Shown one piece after another: positions 7,760 through 15,817 of a DNA stretch of 64,000 bases (position 1 is the first letter of the stretch; every line of letters begins with the position of its first letter). The position numbers and the translations under genes are program-made. The stretch is taken from positions 186,001-250,000 of the forward strand of contig JAMPCJ010000003.1 in NCBI GenBank assembly GCA_023666275.1, given 5' to 3'. The notes under the pieces were generated by a model, which was given only the letters and a program-made list of their open reading frames with translations, was not told where the DNA came from and ran no database searches. The stretch is from Treponema brennaborense (GTDB lineage Bacteria > Spirochaetota > Spirochaetia > Treponematales > Treponemataceae).

Positions 7760-7840
7760 TTATTGCAGGGGATTGATCTTAAAAAACGGCTCGCCCTCCT
7801 GCAAAAGTTTCCAGTTGGCGCGAAGTTCGTCGCTCGGCAT
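7760..7840 (-). pseudogene. DUF4160-domain gene, copy 3, short 3' fragment
   Basis: The minus strand encodes DELRANWKLLQEGEPFFKIN, then PLQ and a stop at 7760. This equals the last ~25 residues of DUF4160 proteins (EL..NW.....F.KI.PL). Nothing of the preceding domain was found upstream. It is the third decayed partner of a DUF2442 gene in this island. Confidence 0.6.
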
Positions 7841-8192
7841 TTGTTTCCTTCCTCAAGTCTTATCCTAGCATACTTTGGTTGAATTTTCCACAGCCGCGAT
7901 TTCTTCCGCCGTCGCGCGGATTGCTTCGCCTGCTTTCGGCGGACAACCGTCGTGCCCTTGGTACCTTTTGCCTTGTGCATCGGCATTTGTACGGCAGAAT
8001 AATCCGTATAACGGCAAATAACGCCGAACAATGCCAAAATAATGAACAGTGCTTGCGGTAATCCGCGAATGCCGTTATACTGTACACGGGCGGCGCTTTA
8101 CGGAAAAAACGCCGCACAGATTAAGGAAAGAAAACCCGCCTTGCAGGCAGAAATGGGCTTTCTTCCGATAAATAAATTTTTCAGGAGGCATT
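7841..8192. other. Non-coding stretch before the poly-G lipoprotein
   Basis: The stretch contains a weak dispersed-repeat relic (about 7896-7935, CGCGCGGATTGCTTCGCC), the promoter listed at 8053, and a CAGGAGG ribosome site at 8182-8188. No coding similarity was recognised on either strand. Confidence 0.5.
8053..8081 (+). promoter_or_regulatory. Probable promoter of poly-G lipoprotein
   Basis: TTGCGG (8053-8058), a 17-bp spacer and TATACT (8076-8081) lie about 110 bp upstream of the ATG at 8193. Confidence 0.5.
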
Positions 8193-9291
8193 ATGAAAAA
8201 AACGATGCAAAAACTCTCGACAGTACTTGCCGCCGCATGGCTTGTCGTGGGGGGGGGTATTCTTAACCTCATGCAGTGACGATCCGGAAGAAGAAAAAAA
8301 GGAAAACAATTATGAGGGCACAGTCTATGAGGATTTTGCCGACTATCCGAGCGGAAAAGAAAATGCGCGCGGAATGTTAACGGTAAAAAGCAATTTGGCT
8401 CAAGAATCTGTGCTTTTGTTCGACGGAGAAGTAAAGCCGGAAAAGTACATCGGTACAATTCCCGCAGGAGCAGGAAGCTCCGTTAAATTAAAACTTGATT
8501 CCGGAAAATTCCACACAATTGTCGGTGTTTGCAAATCCGTCTATGAAGAAAAAGGCGACCAGGCGGCGCAGACTTCGGCTCTCACCTATTATTCCGATAC
8601 ACAAGCATACAGCATAACCGTTTCGCCCGATAACCTTACCGGCGCGGGAACCTGGATTTTCAACAACAATACAAACTATTGGGCACAAATTGAGGACGTT
8701 GACAACAGCGGAAAGACATTTGCCGTTATCCAACCGAACGCATTGCGCGTGAAAATTCCGATCCAGCTGAATACGGCGTATGATTACAAAGTAACATACA
8801 AAAAAGAACTGAAGTACAATGATACAATTGTGGCGATTGTCGATTCTTCGGTAGTGTCAGAGAACGACACTGTTCAGCTTTCTGAAGCCACATCATTGAC
8901 ATTCACTACAGACCTAAACGGTCCAAAGCAGGGTTCACTTTCCGCTGATTTAGCACCGAGCGTGCTTTTCATAAACAACTCAGGAAGAAGTGTGCGCATT
9001 TATAATGGGCAGACACAGCTTTCAAACATCAACAACACAGCGGCAGACGATTTTGTGGTTCTTACAGGAACAAGTGCGATGCTCGCTGGCTTCGATGATA
9101 ATTTTAATACGCAGACATTGGTCGCCCGTTCAACTGCATGGACTGGTGGACAGACTTGCACAGTAGACATGTCTATGAAAAAGGGCAAAGTGTACTGCGT
9201 AACGATCACCGCAAATAATGATGAAAACGCGACTTCTCCCATAAGATGGACAGTCGAAGAAAAAGACGCTTCCGAATATTACGACGAATAA
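8193..9291 (+). CDS. Lipoprotein, out of frame at a nine-G run (candidate phase-variable gene)
   Basis: A strong CAGGAGG site precedes ATG 8193, which starts MKKTMQKLSTVLAAAWLVV, a lipoprotein signal peptide. The frame then enters nine consecutive G (8249-8257) and stops at 8278. If the run had eight G, translation would continue as GGVFLTSCSDD..., giving a perfect lipobox (LTSC, Cys 27) and a 365-residue lipoprotein ending at 9291. The mature part has no recognised domain. It looks like two or three beta-rich modules with many Asn, Thr and Ser, as in surface proteins. Its segment layout resembles the N-terminal part of the next gene (9719). This copy is predicted OFF; slippage would switch it ON. 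A sequencing error in the run is the alternative. Confidence 0.8.
8249..8257 (+). repeat. Homopolymer of nine G inside signal-peptide codons
   Basis: This is the only G or C run of this length noticed in the window. It lies 56-64 nt into the gene, between the hydrophobic core and the lipobox. Confidence 0.95.
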
Positions 9292-9316
9292 GAGCGTTTT
9301 CCATTTAATCCATTTT

Positions 9317-9355
9317 CCCGAAGGCGGGCGGCGCTGTTCTGCCTTCGGGATTTTT
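9317..9355 (+). terminator. Rho-independent terminator of poly-G lipoprotein
   Basis: CCCGAAGGC pairs with GCCTTCGGG (9-bp perfect stem, 15-nt loop) and is followed by ATTTTT. It lies 26 bp after the stop at 9291. Confidence 0.85.
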
Positions 9356-9690
9356 CCGTCATTGCGCACTTGCGGCTTGCTTCGCCGCTGCGCTTCTCGC
9401 AGCGACGCGCGCGGTTTATGTCAATTGCGAGCGGAGCGAAGCAATCTGCATGCGCGCAGATTGCTTTACACATTGCGGTGTTCGCAATGACGGGCAATGT
9501 TATTGCGGTCGTGCAATGACGGCGGTTTATGTCATTGCGAGCGTAAAGAGCGAGTTATATGTCAATTGCGAGCCGTTGCAGACGGCGCGGCAATCCACAG
9601 GAGATTGCTTCGTCGGGCGCTGTACTCTTCGCAATGAGCCGCAGTGCTTTGCGCTGCTTGCCGAGTTTTCTGCGAAAACTCGCACTTCCG
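9356..9690. repeat. Cluster of dispersed GTCATTGCGAG/GAAGCAATC repeats
   Basis: At least five partial or full units are visible, for example TCAATTGCGAGCGGAGCGAA followed by GCAATC, the reverse-oriented TTCGCAATGACGGG, GTCATTGCGAGCG, TCAATTGCGAGCC and CTTCGCAATGAGCC. Units occur in both orientations, which creates palindromes. No open frame here resembles a protein. Confidence 0.75.
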
Positions 9691-9718
9691 AATCCTTAAG
9701 CTGAAAACGGGGCTGTAT

Positions 9719-12700
9719 ATGAAAAAATTGTTTGCCAAAGTGTTTTTTGTTTTTGCGGCTGTTTGGTTCGCCGCGTTCGTCTGCTTTTCGTGCAAAAGCG
9801 GCGGCGACGATGACGACGATTACATTGAAGCGCCCAACGCCCCCGACGACAGCGGCACGGAACGCACGGCGAAAATCTCCGTGCAGTCGAACACGCAGTA
9901 CGAAATCCGCATTTACCGCGACAGCGAACGGCAGAATCTTGCGGCGCGGATTCCCGCATACGAAAGCGCGGTTTTCGAAGCAGAAAAAATCGGGGAAGCA
10001 ATTTTTTATTACACATTTTCGATTCCGCTCGGCGAAGATTCTGCCGCGGCAATTCCCTATTACGACAACTCCTGTGCGTTTGTGCTCGCTGTTTCCGCAG
10101 ACAAAGAGGCAAAGCAGACGATTTCATTTCCCAAAAGCATCGCGCTTTCTTCGTGCTTTGTCGTTTTGCGGAATGCGGGCGAAAAGTCAATCCAGTTTAT
10201 GAGCGGAAATTCCGTCATAAAACCGTACACGGCAGACGGCACGGCAAGCACAATTATAAACCCGAAAGCATCCGCGTGCTACGAAATAAAAAAAACAGAC
10301 TTCGCCAATTTGAGTTCGTATGCCGTGCGCGAAGTGCTCGGAACTTCCGCTTCCGCTTTGCCGCTCTCAAAAATAATCGGCGCGTTCGAAGAATGCAAAA
10401 TCTACACGGTCGTTTTCGACGGAAATTCGATTCGGCTTGAAAAGACAATCGGGCAGGAAGATTTAGTCGGCATGAAAGCGTACACCGTGGCGCACCTACG
10501 CGAGCCGCTTTCGGCGGAAGAAGTTTACGAAACCGCGGAGAGCGAAACGCTGTACGGCTTCCCCGAAGAAATGACTGCCGCCGCGCCGAAGCAGTACGAA
10601 GGTTTTGAAGCGGAAACTTTCGCGCAGCAGAAAATCGCGGACGACGGCTCGACGCAAATCTACATCTTGTACAAGCGAATCCGCACCGCGCTGACATTCA
10701 ACGCAAACGGCGGAACATTCGGCGGCGATAGCGGCGGCTCGGTAACGCTCACGGGAAAATACGGCGCGGCAGTGGAAGCGCCGACAAACCCCTCGCGGGA
10801 CGACCACAGATTTCTCGGCTATGATGCGGAAGTGCCGAAAACGTTCGGCACGGAAGACAAGACGTTTACTGCGCAGTGGGAATTTTCGATAACAAAAGAG
10901 GCAAATGCCGACACGGTGTACGACACGATAAAATCCTGCAATAATCCCGAACACACATACACGATAAAATTGAAAGGCTATATAACCGAGTCGACGCTGG
11001 GAAAAGTGGCACAGGCGCTGTACGAAAAATCGTCCGTGAGCTTTATTCTCGACATGTCCGAAGCCCGCGGCATTTCCGAACTGCCGCCGTACAGTTTCAA
11101 TTACAAGACTTCATCCGGCTGTCAGCCTTGCACGAACTTGCTTGAAGTCGTACTGAACAGCGAGATTCAGACGCTTGGGGAAAACGCGTTTTATAAATGC
11201 ACGCGGCTCAAGAGCATAGAGATTCCCGCAAGCGTTGCGGCAGTCGGTGCAAATGCGTTTGAGAACTGCACGAGCCTGGAACGCATCGCAATTCCTGCGG
11301 GCGTGAAAACAATCGGAAGCAATGCATTCAAAGGCTGTACGAGCCTTGCAGTCGTGATTGTTTCGGCAGGAGAACCGCCTTCGCTCGGCGCGAATGCTTT
11401 TGACAACAATGCGGGCGGACGCAAAATATATGTTCCGAGCGCAAGCATAGAAACATACAGAAACGCCGACGGCTGGAAAACCTATGCCGCCGCCATTGCG
11501 GGCGACTGCGCCATAGGAGCCGCGCACGCTTACAACGATGTATGGAAAAACGATGCGGCAAGCCACTGGAAAGAATGCATTGCCTGCGGAACGGCGGAAT
11601 ATCAAAGCGCGCACGGCTGGAATGCAGGCGAAGCAACGAAAGCGCCGACCTGCACTGCGGAGGGCGTAAGGACATACACGTGCACAACCTGCGGCGCGGC
11701 GAAAACCGAAGCTATAGCGGCAAACGGGCATAGTTGGGACGAGGGTGAAGTGACGAAAGCGGCAACTTGCGCGGCAGAGGGCGTAAGGACATATACGTGC
11801 ACAACCTGCGGTACGGCAAAAACCGAAGCAGTCGCGGTAACGCAACACGTTTTCTACACATGGTGGAATGCCGACGAGAGCAATCACTGGAAGATATGTA
11901 CTGGTTGCAGAGCAACGGGACACCAAGCTGCGCATACTTGGGATACAGGTAGAGTGACAAAGACGGCGACGTGCAGCGCAACGGGTGTAAAGACATATAC
12001 TTGTACAATTTGCAACAGGACAAAAACCGAAACAATTGCGGCAAAAGAGCACAGTTACGGCGAATGGAAAGCTGACGCGAATAATCACTGGAAAATATGC
12101 GCTGTATGCAAAGGAAAGAATACTGCTGTACACATAAACACAGTCTGTTTGAGTCAAACAGGTGAGCGTGAAGAAAAATGTTCAGCCTGCGGTTTTGTTT
12201 CATCAACAAATGCCTGGACGGCAGAAACGCTTTCCGAACTTTCCGATGCTTTGAAAAACTACGCAGAAACGGAAGCCAATATAAAGGTTGCGGGTGCGAT
12301 TACAAACGGTGATATTGCGACAATAAGGACTGCGTTGTATGCGAACTTATCGAAACACGTCGTGCTGGATTTGGGCGAAACAACGGGACTGACAGAAATC
12401 GATGTTCGTGCATTCTATAATTACAGAATGCTTACAAGTCTTGTTGGCATAACGATTCCGGACAGTGTAACATCTATAGGAGACGATGCTTTCTATAATT
12501 GCACGAGGCTCAAAAGCGTAAATATTCCTGTCAGTGTAACATCTATAGGTCAGTGTGCATTCAGTACCAACAGTGGAGAACTTACTATAAACTATGCGGG
12601 CACAAAAGAGTTGTGGAGGAATATATCAATAGTTCGTGGAACCGATTATTACGATACTTTCCATAATCTTTCTCACGGGAAGGTGATATGTATTGATGGT

Positions 12701-12742
12701 TCTTTCAGTATAGGTATGTTTGACACAGTTTTAAGCGATTAA
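9719..12742 (+). CDS. Large modular surface lipoprotein (InlB-type repeat, CxxC repeats, BspA-like LRRs)
   Basis: The ATG at 9719 starts a 1007-residue protein with a lipoprotein signal (VCFSC, Cys 25) followed by an acidic Gly/Asp linker. An upstream in-frame start would add 25 residues read from repeat DNA and bury the signal peptide. By position: residues ~50-320 are an unrecognised beta-rich part; ~322-392 an InlB-B-type repeat (LTFNANGG...FLGY...FTAQW); ~474-577 BspA-like leucine-rich repeats (GENAFYKCTRLKSIEIPASV). Residues ~602-827 hold repeats of H-x-W...C-x-x-C type (HWKECIACG, TYTCTTCG repeated), which look like small metal-binding ribbons. Residues ~880-960 are a second LRR block (IPDSVTSIGDDAFYNCTRL). 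Likely surface-exposed and involved in adhesion. Confidence 0.8.
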   Translation: MKKLFAKVFFVFAAVWFAAFVCFSCKSGGDDDDDYIEAPNAPDDSGTERTAKISVQSNTQYEIRIYRDSERQNLAARIPAYESAVFEAEKIGEAIFYYTFSIPLGEDSAAAIPYYDNSCAFVLAVSADKEAKQTISFPKSIALSSCFVVLRNAGEKSIQFMSGNSVIKPYTADGTASTIINPKASACYEIKKTDFANLSSYAVREVLGTSASALPLSKIIGAFEECKIYTVVFDGNSIRLEKTIGQEDLVGMKAYTVAHLREPLSAEEVYETAESETLYGFPEEMTAAAPKQYEGFEAETFAQQKIADDGSTQIYILYKRIRTALTFNANGGTFGGDSGGSVTLTGKYGAAVEAPTNPSRDDHRFLGYDAEVPKTFGTEDKTFTAQWEFSITKEANADTVYDTIKSCNNPEHTYTIKLKGYITESTLGKVAQALYEKSSVSFILDMSEARGISELPPYSFNYKTSSGCQPCTNLLEVVLNSEIQTLGENAFYKCTRLKSIEIPASVAAVGANAFENCTSLERIAIPAGVKTIGSNAFKGCTSLAVVIVSAGEPPSLGANAFDNNAGGRKIYVPSASIETYRNADGWKTYAAAIAGDCAIGAAHAYNDVWKNDAASHWKECIACGTAEYQSAHGWNAGEATKAPTCTAEGVRTYTCTTCGAAKTEAIAANGHSWDEGEVTKAATCAAEGVRTYTCTTCGTAKTEAVAVTQHVFYTWWNADESNHWKICTGCRATGHQAAHTWDTGRVTKTATCSATGVKTYTCTICNRTKTETIAAKEHSYGEWKADANNHWKICAVCKGKNTAVHINTVCLSQTGEREEKCSACGFVSSTNAWTAETLSELSDALKNYAETEANIKVAGAITNGDIATIRTALYANLSKHVVLDLGETTGLTEIDVRAFYNYRMLTSLVGITIPDSVTSIGDDAFYNCTRLKSVNIPVSVTSIGQCAFSTNSGELTINYAGTKELWRNISIVRGTDYYDTFHNLSHGKVICIDGSFSIGMFDTVLSD

Positions 12743-12753
12743 GGAGTAAAGGG

Positions 12754-13176
12754 ATGGACAAAATAAACGAAATTTCAAATTCACTGATAAAAATTGATTT
12801 GACACCTTTGTGTGATAAAAATGCAAAATTGCGAGATTTTGTAGCTTCAACAATGCATATTTTGTTAAACCCTGATTTGATACCAGAATCTGAAATACAA
12901 AATCTGCTTGATGATGATTATGGCTATGAAACATTTGAATTGGTCGCACCGAGTGTGCATTGTGCACTCCTCACCACAGACAAAGAAAGAACAAAAATAA
13001 AAGGTAATAGACGATATGGGCAAGAATGTTTCGGCGGAAAATATTATTTATGTAATGAGTGGAGAAATCTTAACGATACTATGCATGAGAAAGCGCAAAG
13101 ACAAAGAAATGAATTCTATCTGTGGCTAAAAAAAATCGCCGAAATGAATTCAAAGATTATGCTTGTTGAGCAGTAA
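12754..13176 (+). CDS. Hypothetical protein, AT-rich island gene
   Basis: This 140-residue soluble protein starts 11 bp after the large lipoprotein stop, with AAGGAG upstream. It is not recognised. The N-terminal half is helical and acidic (NPDLIPESEIQNLLDDDYGY). The C-terminal half is basic and amphipathic (MHEKAQRQRNEFYLWLKKIA), and the centre holds KGNRRYGQECFGGKYYLCNEW. No signal peptide or membrane segment is present. The base composition is clearly more AT-rich than the flanks, which fits foreign origin. It may be the first gene of a small cluster reaching to 15165. Confidence 0.6.
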   Translation: MDKINEISNSLIKIDLTPLCDKNAKLRDFVASTMHILLNPDLIPESEIQNLLDDDYGYETFELVAPSVHCALLTTDKERTKIKGNRRYGQECFGGKYYLCNEWRNLNDTMHEKAQRQRNEFYLWLKKIAEMNSKIMLVEQ

Positions 13177-13297
13177 TGTCGTTAGTGTATCAAGCCAAGA
13201 GACAAAAAAGCTTTCAAAATCGTTTGTTGTATGATAAAACGAAAAATATAAATGTGTCTAGTTGTGGGAACGGCGCTAGGCGGAAAGAGTAGAAAAA

Positions 13298-13597
13298 ATG
13301 GCTAGTCATCTTTTTAATCTCGACAGAGGAAGGGAACTTACCACAATGGGAGCGAGCTGGTTTGTTTCTTATAAATATCATGAACTTATAGATAAAACAC
13401 ATAATAATTGGGCGAAAGTCGAGAAAACTTTGGAAAATAGAATAAGTGTTTATGGCAAATCTGATAAATATCATAAATATTGGTTAAAAGAAGTTTTAAA
13501 GATGGATGATAGAAATTTGAATAAAAATAAACTGGAGTTAGAAGCAGATGAAATAAAAAGAATGGCAAAAGAAGTCCTTGCTGTTATGAATAAATAA
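13298..13597 (+). CDS. Hypothetical small protein, AT-rich island gene
   Basis: This 99-residue product is not recognised. An in-frame TAG lies seven bases before the ATG, so the start cannot move upstream; GGAAAGAG provides a weak ribosome site. The sequence is basic and helical (NNWAKVEKTLENRISVYGKS and KYHKYWLKEVLKMDDR), ending in a charged coiled segment. It is AT-rich like its neighbours. The opening (LFNLDRGRELTTMGASWFVS) looks like the interior of a larger fold, so a remnant of a longer protein is possible. Confidence 0.5.
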   Translation: MASHLFNLDRGRELTTMGASWFVSYKYHELIDKTHNNWAKVEKTLENRISVYGKSDKYHKYWLKEVLKMDDRNLNKNKLELEADEIKRMAKEVLAVMNK

Positions 13598-13683
13598 GAC
13601 ACGTATAAAGGTTAAATTTTGTTAAAAAGCAACCTGTGGCAGGAAATTTTCCTGCCATAAGGTTTGTAAGTAAAGGAGAAAAA

Positions 13684-14043
13684 ATGGACGAAAGTCAAAC
13701 TTCTGCTTGTTATACTCTAGCAAAGAATATTTATCCAGATTTAACACAAATAACTAGTGCTGCTAACTTTATTGCTGAATTAACAGAAATGAATAAAGGC
13801 TCTGCGAGAGTATATATAAATAATTTTTTCAATATGAGAAATGGCGAAAAGCTAAAAAGATGCATGGCAAAAGAAGATGCCATATATTATTTTAAACGTC
13901 TTTATGAAGATTTTGGCTTAGATGGACTTAAAAAGGGTTTGGATTCTTTTCAAAAATATCTTGATGACGATAAACAAAACCATCCCGGATTGCAGGCTGT
14001 TATTGATGAATTTAAGTTTTTGTATGGAGTTTTTGAGGAATAA
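13684..14043 (+). CDS. Helical protein similar to the N-terminal domain found before some HNH nucleases
   Basis: The start at 13684 is set by AAAGGAG seven bases upstream. The product has 119 residues. The order CYTLAKNIYPDLTQI..., EMNKGSARVYINNFFNMRNG, EDAIYYFKRLYEDFGLDGLK and a C-terminal helix resembles, from memory, a helical domain that precedes HNH endonuclease domains in many bacterial proteins. Here no nuclease domain follows in the same frame: the protein stops, and 66 nt later a PD-(D/E)XK-like gene begins. A role as a DNA-recognition partner is inference only. Confidence 0.6.
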   Translation: MDESQTSACYTLAKNIYPDLTQITSAANFIAELTEMNKGSARVYINNFFNMRNGEKLKRCMAKEDAIYYFKRLYEDFGLDGLKKGLDSFQKYLDDDKQNHPGLQAVIDEFKFLYGVFEE

Positions 14044-14109
14044 AATAATTTAAATAAGTGAGAAAAGTTAATCGGTGACTTTAAAAATATGCAAATGAAG
14101 GAATAAAAA

Positions 14110-15165
14110 ATGGACAGCAAAGAAACCTGGAATAAAATTTGCGAGTTGTTCGAGCGGCATAAAAGTTCTCCCGAAGCCGAAATACAAAAACTTTGGGAAA
14201 ATATTTTTTCGGAATATTTCGGCTACAGTAAGCTGGGCGGAGAGGTTTCCGCACAGGAAAAACTTCACATCGGTTCGACCGACAGGACAATTCCGGATTT
14301 GATTATGAAAAACGGCAGCGAAAAATTGTTTGCCGCCGAACTCAAGCGCGGGAACTTGCCTGCAAACGAAAATTTCAAGCAGCAGCTGATAAGTTATTTG
14401 AAACTGCTGGATTTGAATATCGGAATTCTTATTTGCGATGCAATTTTTATTGTAAATATTTCCGACAGCACGGAAACAAAAATAAGTTTTTCACGCGGAA
14501 ATCCCGACGGCGCAAAATTCGTGGAACTTTTCGGCAGGGAATATTTCGGCGAAGAAAAAATAAAAGAATTCATTGCGCAGAAAAAACGTTCGGCGCAGAA
14601 CATCGAAAATCTGCGCGAAGAAATCGGGAATGCAAAAGAACGGATAATCGAGCTGCTCGAAAACGAACTTGCGCCGAAATACGGCAAGGCGGAATTCGTC
14701 GAGGTGATGAAAGAGTTCGAGATACAAATTATAAAAAAAAACGCAGCTGCGCCTGCGCTTTTTATGCCGAAAGTGCAGGGCACGGCTGCTCGTCCGTACA
14801 GCTTTGCCGGCGGCGGCAGAAATACGATTTCAAAAAGCGATGCCCTGATGCTGTGCCGCAGAAACGGGTTTGCGAACGGCGGAGAAGTCACGTTTTCTTC
14901 AACCAATGCGGGAAACGGTGTTTTTTGGGCAAATCCGAATGTCAAGCTTTTGTCGTATAATTGGTGGCTGCTGCTGAATGATATAAACGAAAGAAAAATA
15001 TATGTGCTGTTTATTCCGAAAGATTCCGTAAACGCTTATGAACTTCGCGTAAGAAATGACAAGCAGGAACTGCTTGATTTGCAGATAAAAAACGACGGTT
15101 CTTTTATTGATTCCAGAAGCAAGTATTCATTTAAGAAATATTTTAAAGCGGCTGTAAAATATTAA
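14110..15165 (+). CDS. PD-(D/E)XK nuclease-like protein (HsdR N-terminal-like)
   Basis: This is a 351-residue protein. The first ~140 residues match the fold of type I restriction HsdR N-terminal domains: an IPDLIM strand, then FAAELKRG (E-x-K), then QLISYLKLLDLNIGILICDA, giving the D...(E)xK active-site layout of PD-(D/E)XK nucleases. A coiled stretch (SAQNIENLREEIGNAKERII) leads to a C-terminal domain of ~130 residues with SKSDALMLCRRNGFANGG and YNWWLLLNDI, which I do not recognise. There is no helicase region, so it is not a full HsdR. GAAGGAATAAAAA precedes the ATG. It follows the HNH-associated helical protein and may form a small defence or degradation module with it. Confidence 0.7.
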   Translation: MDSKETWNKICELFERHKSSPEAEIQKLWENIFSEYFGYSKLGGEVSAQEKLHIGSTDRTIPDLIMKNGSEKLFAAELKRGNLPANENFKQQLISYLKLLDLNIGILICDAIFIVNISDSTETKISFSRGNPDGAKFVELFGREYFGEEKIKEFIAQKKRSAQNIENLREEIGNAKERIIELLENELAPKYGKAEFVEVMKEFEIQIIKKNAAAPALFMPKVQGTAARPYSFAGGGRNTISKSDALMLCRRNGFANGGEVTFSSTNAGNGVFWANPNVKLLSYNWWLLLNDINERKIYVLFIPKDSVNAYELRVRNDKQELLDLQIKNDGSFIDSRSKYSFKKYFKAAVKY

Positions 15166-15234
15166 GACAGCAAAACTGCGCGGCTTCGCGATTGATAGGC
15201 GCGGGTTTCACTGATTGCTTCGCTTGCGCTTGCA

Positions 15235-15328
15235 ATGACTTAAATCCCTGTTTGACTGTTACTTATCTCCCGTTACCGCTGTTAGTCACGACAGCTCTCG
15301 CGCCGAGTTGCCTGCGGGTAATTCCGCG
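15235..15328. repeat. Dispersed long repeat, copy A
   Basis: ATGACTTAAATCCCTGTTTG...CTGTTACT.ATCTCCCGT...ACAGCTCTCGCGCCGAG.TGCCTGCGGGTAATTCCGCG is nearly identical at both ends to 16040-16190. Here the middle is short and degenerate; in copy B it holds the 23-bp array. Confidence 0.8.
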
Positions 15329-15400
15329 CAGCAACTGCCGCCCGCGCCTTGCAAAAAGGCTGCCGGCGGGCAGGTCAAAAAGAAAAAAATCCAAATGAAA

Positions 15401-15595
15401 TTAAAATCGAAATTCAATGCCTGCTTGCTTCATAATTTCGTTTGCCGTAAAACGAGATTTTATTTTTCCGTCAACGGTAAAATTCCGATCGGGAATAGGA
15501 CTGAACCAAATGTCGTGGTCGCCTTTCCCATGCCTGACAAAAGTGCAGCCTTTGTCGGACAGAATTCTTCTGACCTTTTTTTCATATTCCGCCAT
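15401..15595 (-). CDS. HicA-family toxin, second copy
   Basis: This 64-residue HicA-like protein reads VRRILSDKGCTFVRHGKGDH, with the family histidine at GDHDIW, then KIKSRFTANEIMKQAGIEF at the C-terminus. Compared with the copy at 5168 it is a different subfamily (GDHDIW rather than GSHLKY). The ATG at 15595 abuts the TAA of the DUF1902 antitoxin gene (TAAATG), so translation is coupled. It looks intact. Confidence 0.8.
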   Translation of the reverse strand: MAEYEKKVRRILSDKGCTFVRHGKGDHDIWFSPIPDRNFTVDGKIKSRFTANEIMKQAGIEFRF

Positions 15596-15817
15596 TTATA
15601 CCGCCAAAGATTCGGTTCGTTCGGAGCGGAAAATGACGGGAATGGATTTTGTATCGGTGATGTTATTCAAGCGAAGCAGTTCGGGAATGGCGAAGCGCAC
15701 CCGCTCCATAAGTGCGTCAAGAGAACCGCTTTCCATAACGAGTCCCGGAACATCGTCGCTTGTGGCGACCCAAACCGCCGCCTCGTTGTCCCATGTCATT
15801 TTTACAAGATAAGCCAT
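15596..15817 (-). CDS. DUF1902 / HicB-like antitoxin
   Basis: This 73-residue protein starts at ATG 15817 (MAYLVKMTWDNEAAVWVATS). The start is preceded on its strand by AGGAGACTG; longer in-frame starts would cross a promoter-like AT-rich stretch. The pattern TWDNEAAVWVATSDDVPGLV, then SLDALMERVRFAIPELLRLN is that of DUF1902 (PF08972), a HicB-like antitoxin fold. It directly precedes the HicA-type toxin and should neutralise it. Confidence 0.8.
   Translation of the reverse strand: MAYLVKMTWDNEAAVWVATSDDVPGLVMESGSLDALMERVRFAIPELLRLNNITDTKSIPVIFRSERTESLAV

Noticed and set aside
11111-12157. 348-codon open frame antisense to the modular lipoprotein
   Set aside because: It arises from the repeated plus-strand codons; no start site or family support.
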